Counted from the first letter of the stretch, positions 15,329 through 22,138 are shown. The stretch: DNA of 23,063 bases from GCA-2686765 sp036012725 (GCA_036012725.1 DASCPW010000072.1:1-23063), one strand, 5' to 3'. Notes: generated by a model from the letters alone, not told the origin. Translations and numbers: made by a program.

Positions 15329-15687
15329 GGTTTTTTTATATATGCCGAAAATCGTCGGTTACGATAGTCCGCGAGGATTAACGATCCCTAAACTTGCATA
15401 AGGAATCTCACTGATATCTCAACAGGTTACTACCTGCTTCGAAAGCTTGTAAAATTGTTGCAAATGCTAATGTCTAATGATAACAGGTGGTTAGCCTAGT
15501 AGTTCCGTGGCCTGAGGCTTTAATCCACAAGCCCGCACACTAACCTTATCAGTCTTAACCAAATGCTATAGCCTAATGTCCAAGCGGTCCGCCTTGTCGC
15601 CGTTAGAGTTAGTAGCGGGATATTAATTTTAAGAGAAATTGGCCTCCCAAATCCATTATCGCCTTTTATGTCTTTTTTAAGGTTTCC

Positions 15688-15774
15688 TCAGTCTACAAAT
15701 ACATAACCAGCAATAACAAATATTACGGAAAGTACCAGCAATAAGATAAGTAATTTTATTTCTTGTTTAAACAT
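15688..15774 (-). CDS. Small hydrophobic membrane peptide, 28 residues
   Basis: It starts MFKQEIK, then has an unbroken hydrophobic helix of about 18 residues rich in Leu, Val and Ile (residues 8-25), and ends in Val-Asp. This is a single-pass membrane peptide with a basic N-terminus. AGGAA lies about 10 nt before the ATG, and a strong promoter lies just upstream (TTGACG, 18 nt, TAAAAT). Its size and shape recall type I toxin peptides and small subunits of membrane complexes, but no homologue is recognised. Codons are AT-rich, unlike the flanking genes. Function unknown. Confidence 0.5.
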   Translation of the reverse strand: MFKQEIKLLILLLVLSVIFVIAGYVFVD

Positions 15775-15790
15775 TTTTCTTATTTCCTGT

Positions 15791-15820
15791 ATTTTATCAC
15801 TAAGAACTCACTATCGTCAA
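15791..15820 (-). promoter_or_regulatory. Promoter of the small membrane peptide gene
   Basis: On the minus strand, TTGACG (15820-15815; 5 of 6), an 18-nt spacer and TAAAAT (15796-15791; 5 of 6). The predicted transcript start is only about 15 nt before the ATG at 15774. Confidence 0.5.
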
Positions 15821-15975
15821 ACACACTATATCATAAAGAACGGCTTACAGACGACAATCAATCAATAGGACTGAAGCGAGGCGGCTTTCCCTTCGGTCGG
15901 TTAGCCAATCATCCTATACGATAGCCTAACTTCTTAGATATTTTATAACATAACATATTGATTTAACTTAATAAA

Positions 15976-16434
15976 TTACTGTTTGTGGTAAGGATGGCCC
16001 GAAAGGATGCACTGGGCACGGTAGATTTGCTCGGCCAGGAGCCCGCGCGCCAGCATGTGGGGCCAGGTCATGGGGCCGAGGGAGAGAACCAGGTCGGCGC
16101 GCCCTTTCAGTGATTCGTCCAAGCCTTGCGGGCCGCCGATAAGAAATGCCAGGTCGCGCCATCCCTCGTCTCGCCAGGCGCCGATCCGGTTTGCCAAGGC
16201 GGCGCTGGAAAGCGCTTGCCCCCGTTCGTCCATGGCGATGATTACTGCTCCTTGCGGCGCCGCGCCCAACAGCAGCTCGGCCTCACGTTTCGTGAGCTTG
16301 CCGGCCGCAAGCCGACGTTTTTCCTCCACCTCCTTAAGGCAAAAAGGAAAAGTTACGCGGCCGGCATAATGTTTAAAAAGTGTGCGCTCGGGCCCGGCTT
16401 TCAGATGGCCGACGGCGGCGATGAGAATACGCAT
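15976..16434 (-). CDS. rlmH: 23S rRNA (pseudouridine-1915-N3)-methyltransferase RlmH
   Basis: SPOUT-class methyltransferase that methylates pseudouridine 1915 of 23S rRNA in helix 69 using SAM, on assembled 70S ribosomes. The 152-residue length is standard. Family signatures are complete: MRILIAAVG at the start, IAMDERGQALSS (about 66-77), FLIGGPQGLD (about 96-105) and the knot region LSLGPMTWPHMLARGLLAEQ with YRAQCILSGHPYHK at the C-terminus. Last gene of the obgE-proB-proA-nadD-rsfS-rlmH run, 30 bp after rsfS. No terminator with a T tract was recognised downstream. Confidence 0.97.
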   Translation of the reverse strand: MRILIAAVGHLKAGPERTLFKHYAGRVTFPFCLKEVEEKRRLAAGKLTKREAELLLGAAPQGAVIIAMDERGQALSSAALANRIGAWRDEGWRDLAFLIGGPQGLDESLKGRADLVLSLGPMTWPHMLARGLLAEQIYRAQCILSGHPYHKQ

Positions 16435-16464
16435 GGGACTGGGAACGCCGGCTCGGCGGATCGT

Positions 16465-16842
16465 TCAAGCCGTCATTTCCACCGCCATTCCGGAACCCCT
16501 CCGGGAAGCGGGGATGGGCGCGCCCCACATTTTTTCCAGGCAATAGAATTCCCGGACCTCGGGTCTGAAAAGATGGACCACGACATCCCCCGCATCGATC
16601 AGCACCCAGTCGCACTGCGCCGCGCCCTCGACGGAAATTCCCTCGAGTCCACTGGCCTTCATTTTTACCCGGAGATGTTCGGTCATGGCGCCGACTTGAC
16701 GGCGTGACGAGCCGCTGGCGATGATCATGAAGTCGGCGATGTCGGTTTTGCTTGCAATATCGATGACGATGACTTCCAGTGCCTTGTCGTCATCAAGGGA
16801 GTTTTCCACCAGTTTCAGCAGTTTTGCCGCCGACGGCGGCAT
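16465..16842 (-). CDS. rsfS: Ribosome silencing factor RsfS
   Basis: Binds ribosomal protein L14 and keeps the subunits apart when nutrients are short. The 125-residue protein has the Iojap-like fold signatures KALEVIVIDIASKTDIADFM (about 20-39), IIASGSSRRQVGAM (40-53) and CDWVLIDAGDVVVHLF followed by REFYCLEKMW. The annotated ATG at 16842 lacks a ribosome binding site nearby. A perfect GGAGGAG (16873-16867) instead lies 6 nt before an in-frame ATA at 16860, which would add six residues. The start is therefore uncertain. It follows nadD closely, as in many bacteria. Confidence 0.93.
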   Translation of the reverse strand: MPPSAAKLLKLVENSLDDDKALEVIVIDIASKTDIADFMIIASGSSRRQVGAMTEHLRVKMKASGLEGISVEGAAQCDWVLIDAGDVVVHLFRPEVREFYCLEKMWGAPIPASRRGSGMAVEMTA

Positions 16843-16856
16843 TTGTTTCGATCGTG

Positions 16857-17492
16857 CTATGGCTTGCTCCTCCTTAACTCCGTTTGACCATATTCGCGTA
16901 TTTCGCCGCGAGCGCGAATTTGCGTCGCCGAGGCGGTATGAAGGCGCTCACGCACAAATACCCAGGCCGGTGGTTTCATCACCACCAAGCCGCCCGCCCG
17001 GGAGGCTCTCACCCGGGCCTTGGCGAAATGCCGCGCCGCCTTGGCCGTCAAGGCCCTTAAACAATAGGAGGGCCTGGCGAAAACCGCAATGGGAAGCATG
17101 CGAAACATGCGCCGCCAGTCCTTCCACCTATGCGCCTGGATCAGGTTGTCGGCGCCCATGATCCAGACAAACCGGTCATCGGGAAATTCCGCGAACAGGC
17201 TCTCGAGGGTATCGACGGCGTAGCGGGTGCCGAGTCTCTGCTCGATATCGGTGGCCTTGATGCGGGGGTCGGTGATGAACTTGCGCGCCGCCGCCAACCG
17301 GGCCTGAAAAGGCGCCATGCCGGTGGCCGGCTTCAACGGATTCTGCGGCGAGACCAGCCACCAGACCTCGTCCAGCCGCAGCCGTTCCAAGGCCCGTTCG
17401 CTGATATAAAGATGTCCGCCATGGGCGGGGTTGAACGAACCGCCGAGAAGACCGATTCGACGCCCCGCCGGCAATGACCTCAGGGCCGGCAC
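16857..17492 (-). CDS. nadD: Nicotinate-nucleotide adenylyltransferase
   Basis: Adenylates nicotinate mononucleotide to deamido-NAD in NAD synthesis. The 211-residue protein has the nucleotidyltransferase motif GLLGGSFNPAHGGH (14-27) with the HxGH histidines at 24 and 27, the substrate loop WLVSPQNPLK (about 45-54), the WIMGADNL segment (about 109-116) and a C-terminal TASATQIRARG that replaces the common ISSTxIR. Its first 13 bases overlap the end of proA, so the two are translated from one message. Confidence 0.95.
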   Translation of the reverse strand: MPALRSLPAGRRIGLLGGSFNPAHGGHLYISERALERLRLDEVWWLVSPQNPLKPATGMAPFQARLAAARKFITDPRIKATDIEQRLGTRYAVDTLESLFAEFPDDRFVWIMGADNLIQAHRWKDWRRMFRMLPIAVFARPSYCLRALTAKAARHFAKARVRASRAGGLVVMKPPAWVFVRERLHTASATQIRARGEIREYGQTELRRSKP

Positions 17493-18766
17493 TGCCCGGT
17501 CCCGCGGACCACGTATTTGAAGCTGGTCAGTTGCTCGACGCCGACGGGACCACGGGCGTGCAACTTGCCGGTGGAGATGCCGATCTCGGCGCCCATGCCA
17601 AATTCACCGCCGTCGGCGTACTGGGTCGAGGCGTTGACCATGACGATGGCGCTGTCGACCCGCCCAAGAAATTCTTCGGCCGCCGCCTCATCCTCGGTGA
17701 TGATGGCGTCGGTATGCCGCGTGGAGTGTCGGGCGATGTGATCGATGGCGCCTTCGAAACCGTCGACGACGGCGACCGAGATGACGGCGTCCAGATATTC
17801 GGTATCCCAATCTTCGTCCGTCGCCGCCGCCACCCGTTGATCGATGGCGCCGGCCGTCTCGTCGCCGCGCACCTCGCAACCGGCCTCGATAAGGTCGCCG
17901 ACGATAGACGGCAGCATTGATGACGCCACCCCCTTGTCGATCAGCAACGTCTCGATGGCGCCGCAAATGCCGGGGCGCCGCATTTTGGCGTTGACGACCA
18001 CTTTCCGCGCCGTCTCTAAGTCAGCGGCGGCATCGACGTAGGTGTGGCAGATGCCTTCCAGGTGCTTGAAAAGGGGTACCTTGCTCTCGGCGCTGACGCG
18101 GGAGATCAGCGATTTCCCGCCGCGCGGCACGATGACGTCGATGTAATCGGTCATCGACAGCATTTCGCCGACGGCGGCACGGTCGCGGGTCGGCACCAAT
18201 TGGATGGCCGGGATGGGCAAGTTCGCCTCGGCAAGCCCATGGCTGAGCGAATCGATGATTGCCGCCGAAGAAAGAAAACTCTCCGAGCCGCAGCGTAAAA
18301 TGGCGGCGTTGCCTGACTTAAGACACAAGGCGCCGGCATCGGCGGTAACATTGGGCCGGGATTCATAAATAACGCCGATAACGCCGAGCGGCACCCTCAC
18401 CCGGCTGATACGGAGTCCGTTGGGACGGTCCCACTCGGCCATCACTTCGCCGACCGGATCGGCCAGCCCGGCAATGGCCTCGAGACCCGAAGCCATGGCT
18501 TCGATACGCCCGTCGTCGAGGGCCAGGCGGTCGAGCATGGCCTTGGTGAGGCCTTTTTGCTCTCCCGCCGCCATGTCCTTGCCGTTGGCGGCGAGGATCA
18601 GATGGCGGCGGTCCCGCAAGGCGGCCGCGCAACGCCGCAAGGCATCGTCCTTACTTTTAGCCGAGGCGCCGACCAAAACTACGGCGGCCGCTTTGGCGGC
18701 GGCGCCAATGCGGGCCATCAGGGCCGGAATATCCTCGCTCCGGGCGGCGGAAGCATCAGGGTTCAT
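17480..18766 (-). CDS. proA: Gamma-glutamyl phosphate reductase
   Basis: Second step of proline synthesis: NADPH-dependent reduction of gamma-glutamyl phosphate to glutamate semialdehyde. The 428 residues match the family length. Cys268 in RRPGICGAIETLL is the catalytic cysteine. Other signatures are VPLGVIGVIYESRPNVT (about 125-141), LKSGNAAILRCGSE (149-162) and VPRGGKSLI (about 213-221). Its ATG overlaps the proB stop (ATGA), coupling the two enzymes that handle the unstable intermediate. Its end overlaps nadD by 13 bp. Confidence 0.97.
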   Translation of the reverse strand: MNPDASAARSEDIPALMARIGAAAKAAAVVLVGASAKSKDDALRRCAAALRDRRHLILAANGKDMAAGEQKGLTKAMLDRLALDDGRIEAMASGLEAIAGLADPVGEVMAEWDRPNGLRISRVRVPLGVIGVIYESRPNVTADAGALCLKSGNAAILRCGSESFLSSAAIIDSLSHGLAEANLPIPAIQLVPTRDRAAVGEMLSMTDYIDVIVPRGGKSLISRVSAESKVPLFKHLEGICHTYVDAAADLETARKVVVNAKMRRPGICGAIETLLIDKGVASSMLPSIVGDLIEAGCEVRGDETAGAIDQRVAAATDEDWDTEYLDAVISVAVVDGFEGAIDHIARHSTRHTDAIITEDEAAAEEFLGRVDSAIVMVNASTQYADGGEFGMGAEIGISTGKLHARGPVGVEQLTSFKYVVRGTGQCRP

Positions 18767-19893
18767 GACAGCACCAGATCATCACGGTGGATCATTTCAT
18801 CGCGCCCACGATAGCCGAGAAGACTTTCGATTTCACCGCTTTTATGGCCCATGATACGGCGTGCGTCCTCGACAGAATAGGCCGAAAGCCCGCAGCCGAT
18901 CTGGCTGCCGTCGGCGGCTTTGACGATTACCGCATCACCACGCTTAAAGGCGCCCTCGACTTCGGTAACACCCGCCGGCAACAGACTTTTCCCGCTCCCG
19001 AGAGCTTTCATCGCCCCATTGTCGATGGTGATAATACCGGCCGGCCTGAGGATCCCCGCGATCCAATGTTTGCGCGCCGCGCGCGGGTTGGCCCGAGGCA
19101 GGAACCAAGTGCAGCGCGCCCCCTCTTCGATAGCCCGCAAGGGGTGCAATGGCTTGCCGTCGGCGACAATTGTGGCGCAACCGGCGGCGATGGCGCTCTT
19201 GGCGGCGGCGATTTTGGTGATCATGCCGCCGGTCCCGTAATCCGTCCGGCTCGAGCCCGCCATCACCTCGATCTCCGGGGTAATTTGGTCGATGATGGGG
19301 ATATGCCGGGCGCCGGCTTTCCGGCGGGGATCAGTGCTGTAAAATCCGTCGATATCGGAAAGCAGAACCAGGATATCGGCGCTGATCATGGCGGCGACCC
19401 GGCCGGCCAAGCGATCATTTTCGCCGAACCTGATCTCGTCGGTGGCAACGGTGTCGTTTTCGTTGATCAGCGGCACCGCGCCAAGACGCAACAATGTGGA
19501 GAGCGTGTTGCGGGCGTTGAGGTAGCGGCGCCGGTCTTCGCTATCGTCCAGTGTCAGAAGGAGCTGGGCGACGGTCATGCCGTGGTGGCTCAGCACCTCT
19601 TCATAGGCATGCGCCAGGCGCACCATGCCGGTGGCCGCCGCCGCTTGTTTCTCTTCGAGCTTGAGGTCGGTCCCGGAAAACCGCAAGTGCCTTCGGCCGA
19701 TGGCGATGGCGCCCGACGAGACGATAATGACGTCTTGGCCGCGTTTCCGGTACCGGGCCAGGTCGGCGGCCAGGGCCTCAAGCCATTGCCGGTGAAGGGT
19801 GCCCCGCTCGGCGTCGACGAGCAAAGCCGAGCCGATCTTGACGATGATACGGCGCCCTGCCTCCAGGCTGGGAATATGCTGTCTTGCGGTCAT
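18763..19893 (-). CDS. proB: Glutamate 5-kinase
   Basis: First step of proline synthesis: phosphorylates glutamate, with feedback inhibition by proline in the family. The 376-residue form has an amino-acid kinase domain (IIVKIGSALL at about 16-25, IIVSSGAIAIG at about 56-66, PLINENDTVATDEIRFGEND at about 141-160, LLSDIDGFYSTDP and TGGMITKIAAA) followed by a C-terminal PUA domain (about 285-365). Its start overlaps the obgE stop by four bases (ATGA), and proA follows in the same way. A long plus-strand open frame across it is antisense shadow. Confidence 0.97.
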   Translation of the reverse strand: MTARQHIPSLEAGRRIIVKIGSALLVDAERGTLHRQWLEALAADLARYRKRGQDVIIVSSGAIAIGRRHLRFSGTDLKLEEKQAAAATGMVRLAHAYEEVLSHHGMTVAQLLLTLDDSEDRRRYLNARNTLSTLLRLGAVPLINENDTVATDEIRFGENDRLAGRVAAMISADILVLLSDIDGFYSTDPRRKAGARHIPIIDQITPEIEVMAGSSRTDYGTGGMITKIAAAKSAIAAGCATIVADGKPLHPLRAIEEGARCTWFLPRANPRAARKHWIAGILRPAGIITIDNGAMKALGSGKSLLPAGVTEVEGAFKRGDAVIVKAADGSQIGCGLSAYSVEDARRIMGHKSGEIESLLGYRGRDEMIHRDDLVLS

Positions 19894-20915
19894 GGCGCGT
19901 AAGCCTGGTTCTTTTGGTGGCTGGCGTTGCGTTCATTGATGGTGGATCGGACGGTGCGCAGCATACCCTTTACACCGGTTTTGGCGGCGCCGGAGATGGT
20001 TAAAACGGTTTGGCCGGAAAGGTCGGCCAGGGCGGCGCGCTTGGTTTCCGTATCCTCGGAGCTTAACGCATCGCACTTATTAAGGACGATGATTTCTGGT
20101 TTTTTCTCGAGACCGGCGCCATAAGCCCGCAACTCCCGGCGCACGTTCCGGTAGGCACCGACGATGTCGTCATCGGTGCCATCGACAAGATGCAGCAGCA
20201 CCCGGCAACGCTCCACATGGCCGAGAAAGCGCGAACCAAGTCCCGCCCCGGCGCTGGCGCCCTCGATGAGACCGGGAATGTCGGCCAGCACGAACTCGCC
20301 CTCGTCGACCTGGGCGACGCCGAGATTGGGGTGTAAGGTGGTGAACGGGTAGGCGCCGATTTTCGGCCGGGCGCTGGTGACGGCGGCAAGCAAGGTTGAT
20401 TTACCGGCGTTGGGCATGCCGATCATGCCGGCATCGGCGATCAGTTTTAAGCGCAGCCACAGCCAATGTTCCTCGCCACTGTGGCCGGTATCGGCGCGGC
20501 GGGGGGCTTGGTTGGTCGAGGATTTGAAATGGCTGTTTCCGAAACCTCCGTCGCCACCCTTGGCCAGAACGACGCGCTTGCCCAAGGCATTCAGATCGGC
20601 GAGCAGGATCCTGCCATCGTCGGCCAGGATCTGGGTGCCGAGGGGAACCCTCAATAGAATGTTCTCGCCACCGGCGCCGGTACGGTAGCGGCCGGAACCG
20701 TTGCTGCCGCGCTTGGCCTTGAAATGCTGCTGGTAGCGGTAATCTATCAGCGTGTTGAGGCCGTCCTCGCAAACGGCGATGACATCGCCACCACGGCCGC
20801 CGTCGCCGCCGTCGGGACCGCCGAAGGGAACATTTTTTTGGCGCCGAAAAGAGACGCAGCCGTTGCCGCCATCGCCGCTTCTTACGTGAATTTTTGTTTC
20901 ATCGAGGAACTTCAT
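19890..20915 (-). CDS. obgE: GTPase Obg
   Basis: Essential GTPase that works in 50S subunit maturation and stress signalling. The 341 residues form an N-terminal Gly-rich Obg fold (1-158; RSGDGGNGCVSFRR, GGPDGGDGGRGGDV) and a G domain with G1 GMPNAGKST (166-174), the GAYPFTTLHPNLG switch (187-199), G3 DIPGLIEG (212-219) and G4 NKCD (279-282). The start MKFLDETKIHVRSG is fixed by family conservation and by GGAG 7 nt upstream; a longer frame from 20978 is discarded. An intrinsic terminator stands only about 15 nt before the ATG. Confidence 0.97.
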   Translation of the reverse strand: MKFLDETKIHVRSGDGGNGCVSFRRQKNVPFGGPDGGDGGRGGDVIAVCEDGLNTLIDYRYQQHFKAKRGSNGSGRYRTGAGGENILLRVPLGTQILADDGRILLADLNALGKRVVLAKGGDGGFGNSHFKSSTNQAPRRADTGHSGEEHWLWLRLKLIADAGMIGMPNAGKSTLLAAVTSARPKIGAYPFTTLHPNLGVAQVDEGEFVLADIPGLIEGASAGAGLGSRFLGHVERCRVLLHLVDGTDDDIVGAYRNVRRELRAYGAGLEKKPEIIVLNKCDALSSEDTETKRAALADLSGQTVLTISGAAKTGVKGMLRTVRSTINERNASHQKNQAYAP

Positions 20916-20930
20916 CGCCGGCTCCGAATC

Positions 20931-20957
20931 AAAAAGGGGAATGGCTGGCCATTCCCC
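20931..20957 (-). terminator. Rho-independent terminator between rpmA and obgE
   Basis: On the minus strand, GGGGAATGG-CCAG-CCATTCCCC is a perfect 9-bp stem with a 4-nt loop, followed at once by TTTTT. It would end rplU-rpmA transcripts 35 nt after the rpmA stop, leaving obgE to read-through or to a promoter inside rpmA. Confidence 0.85.
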
Positions 20958-20991
20958 CGCTAAGAGCACAGTGGCCAAGCTCTAATAGAGC

Positions 20992-21249
20992 CTAGGCGGG
21001 TGGCTCCACCGCCACGAAAACCCGTCCAGCCGCCTTGCGCCGGAACCTGACCTGGCCTCCAACGCGAGCGAAAATCGTATGGTCCTTGCCGACACCGACG
21101 CCTTCGCCGGGATGGAATTTGGTGCCACGCTGGCGGACGATGATGTTGCCCGGAACGACGATTTCGCCACCGTATTTCTTGATGCCCAAGCGTCGGCCGG
21201 CGCTATCGCGGCCATTACGCGAACTGCCGCCAGCTTTTTTGTGTGCCAT
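20992..21249 (-). CDS. rpmA: 50S ribosomal protein L27
   Basis: An 85-residue ribosomal protein whose N-terminus reaches the peptidyl-transferase centre. The conserved start MAHKKAGGSSRNGRDSAGRR and the following LGIKKYGGE, IIVRQRGTKFHPG and VGVGKDHTIFA are all present. It carries no cleavable N-terminal extension of the Firmicutes type. It starts 6 nt after the rplU stop, the universal rplU-rpmA arrangement, and is followed by a strong intrinsic terminator. Confidence 0.98.
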   Translation of the reverse strand: MAHKKAGGSSRNGRDSAGRRLGIKKYGGEIVVPGNIIVRQRGTKFHPGEGVGVGKDHTIFARVGGQVRFRRKAAGRVFVAVEPPA

Positions 21250-21255
21250 CTTGCC

Positions 21256-21708
21256 TTACTCCTCGGTTTTGGCCGCCGGTTTTTTGGCTGCCGGCTTTGC
21301 CGCCGATGGTTTCTTTGCCGCCGGTTTTTTGGCTGCCGGCTTTGCCGTCGATGGTTTCTTTGCCGCCGGTTTCGCCGCCGCCGGCTTGCTGCCGGTGGCG
21401 CTGATGCCGGTTATGCGGAGCATGGTCTGGTTCTGACGGTGGCCGTTTTTGCGGCGGTAGCCCTTGCGGCGGCGCTTCTTGAAGACGATGATCTTCGGTC
21501 CCCGGTTTTGCTCCAACACTTCGGCGAAAACTGTGGCCTTGGCGAGAAAAGGCGCGCCGACGCTGGGCGCCTTGCCGTCATCGGCTATCATCAGCACGTC
21601 ACTGAACTTGACCTCGGTTCCGGCATCGCCGGGTAAGCTCTCGACGGCGATGACGTCATCTTTCGCTACTTTGTATTGCTTGCCGCCGGTTTTGATTACT
21701 GCGAACAT
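21256..21708 (-). CDS. rplU: 50S ribosomal protein L21 with Ala/Lys/Pro-rich tail
   Basis: Binds 23S rRNA in the large subunit. Residues 1 to about 103 are the normal L21 fold (MFAVIKTGGKQYKVAKDD, GAPFLAKATV, IIVFKKRRRKGYRRKNGHRQ, LRITGI). About 47 residues follow, made of repeats of the PAAKKPAAKKPS type and strongly basic. Such tails occur in some alphaproteobacteria; the function is unknown, with extra rRNA contact as a guess. GGGG lies 5 nt before the ATG. First gene of rplU-rpmA, with its own strong promoter and a structured leader. Confidence 0.98.
   Translation of the reverse strand: MFAVIKTGGKQYKVAKDDVIAVESLPGDAGTEVKFSDVLMIADDGKAPSVGAPFLAKATVFAEVLEQNRGPKIIVFKKRRRKGYRRKNGHRQNQTMLRITGISATGSKPAAAKPAAKKPSTAKPAAKKPAAKKPSAAKPAAKKPAAKTEE
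21272..21376 (-). repeat. 45-bp tandem repeat in the rplU tail
   Basis: Two nearly identical 45-bp units (starting at 21272 and 21317) and a partial third (from 21362) encode 15-residue periods of Ala, Lys and Pro. The period is a multiple of three, so copy-number change would preserve the frame. Confidence 0.85.
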
Positions 21709-21757
21709 CAGAGCCCCATTGGGTCAATAAATTCGAGTTAATGGATTTATGGTCTTC

Positions 21758-21780
21758 CACGGAGCCCCGCAAGGCCCGTG
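21758..21780 (-). promoter_or_regulatory. Stem-loop in the rplU leader
   Basis: In the minus-strand transcript, CACGG (21780-21776) pairs with CCGTG (21762-21758), continued after one mismatch by GCC/GGC. The structure starts a few bases after the predicted transcript start. GGGGCTC occurs here and again at the ribosome binding site. Autoregulation by L21 is a guess. Confidence 0.35.
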
Positions 21781-21792
21781 CAAAGCGGCGGA

Positions 21793-21820
21793 ACTATAGC
21801 CTTTCGGCCTTTATTGTCAA
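21793..21820 (-). promoter_or_regulatory. Strong sigma-70 promoter of rplU-rpmA
   Basis: On the minus strand, a perfect TTGACA (21820-21815), a 16-nt spacer and TATAGT (21798-21793; 5 of 6). This is the best promoter in the window and gives a leader of about 78 nt. Confidence 0.75.
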
Positions 21821-21909
21821 CGGTCATTGGGGTCTGGATTCCAGGCTTGCGGTGGCGGCGTTTGGTTAGCCACGGCTGGCAATCGAGTAAATGCAAAGTG
21901 AATTGGCCG

Positions 21910-21948
21910 AGAGAGATGACGAAGTGGCTGAACGGGGCGGTCTCGAAA
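21910..21948 (+). pseudogene. 5' half of a tRNA-Ser(CGA) gene
   Basis: The acceptor 5' strand GAGAGATG, a D-arm region GAAGTGGCTGAACGG and an anticodon loop CTCGAAA (anticodon CGA) align in register with bacterial tRNA-Ser(CGA). After position 38 the match stops: the 3' side of the anticodon stem should complement GCGGT but reads TCTCG, and no variable arm, T arm or 3' acceptor strand follows. It cannot form a working tRNA. Confidence 0.6.
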
Positions 21949-22012
21949 TCTCGCCTTGCCGCAAAAAAATTACTCTAGATTATCAAGGGAATATCGGCTG
22001 TAAATACCAGCC

Positions 22013-22135
22013 ATGGAATTGATCCGCGTCATAAGGCGTTGCTTTGAAATAACAGCCGTTCTCGGCGCCACAATCTTGTTTGGACCGGCGTCGACACTTG
22101 CCTGGCCTGCTCCTGTTAAGCGGTGGACCACTTAA
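22013..22135 (+). CDS. Possible 40-residue exported peptide
   Basis: Open frame starting MELIRVIRRCFEITA, with a basic N-terminus, a hydrophobic centre (about 13-24) and a signal-peptidase-like site near STLA-W (residue 30), leaving about ten residues. No ribosome binding site lies at the right spacing. It ends in the hairpin next to the tRNA-Met gene. It may be a real small exported peptide, the surviving start of a lost secreted protein, or chance. Confidence 0.3.
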   Translation: MELIRVIRRCFEITAVLGATILFGPASTLAWPAPVKRWTT

Positions 22136-22138
22136 TAG

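Larger units (their letters stand above)
15329..15975. other. AT-rich 647-bp gap between gpmI and rlmH
   Basis: Visibly richer in A and T than the surrounding genes. It contains the 28-codon membrane peptide frame and its promoter (15688-15820), a presumed gpmI -10 at 15337-15342, short related repeats (AAATGCTA followed by CTAATGTC near 15462-15474 and again at 15561-15580; AACAGGT at 15421 and 15482), and GTGG...CCAC pairing around 15508-15528. No T-tract terminator, tRNA or longer open frame was found. Confidence 0.5.
21709..22138. other. 430-bp region between rplU and tRNA-Met
   Basis: It contains the rplU leader and promoter (21709-21820), the broken tRNA-Ser (21910-21948), a possible 40-residue secreted peptide (22013-22135) and an 8-bp hairpin TTAAG...CTTAA (22116-22135) just 3' of the tRNA-Met gene. 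Nothing is recognised in 21830-21905. Confidence 0.5.

Noticed and set aside
15883..15908. Terminator downstream of rlmH
   Set aside because: The GGCT...AGCC pairing has a large internal loop and no T tract follows.
18787..19902. 371-codon plus-strand frame across proB
   Set aside because: Antisense shadow from GC-biased third positions; proB on the other strand has all kinase and PUA motifs.
20916..20978. Longer Obg start
   Set aside because: Would translate through the terminator; MKFLDETKIHVRSG is the family start and has GGAG 7 nt upstream.
22116..22135. Terminator for tRNA-Met
   Set aside because: The 8-bp hairpin sits at the right place but has no T tract; it may still aid processing.
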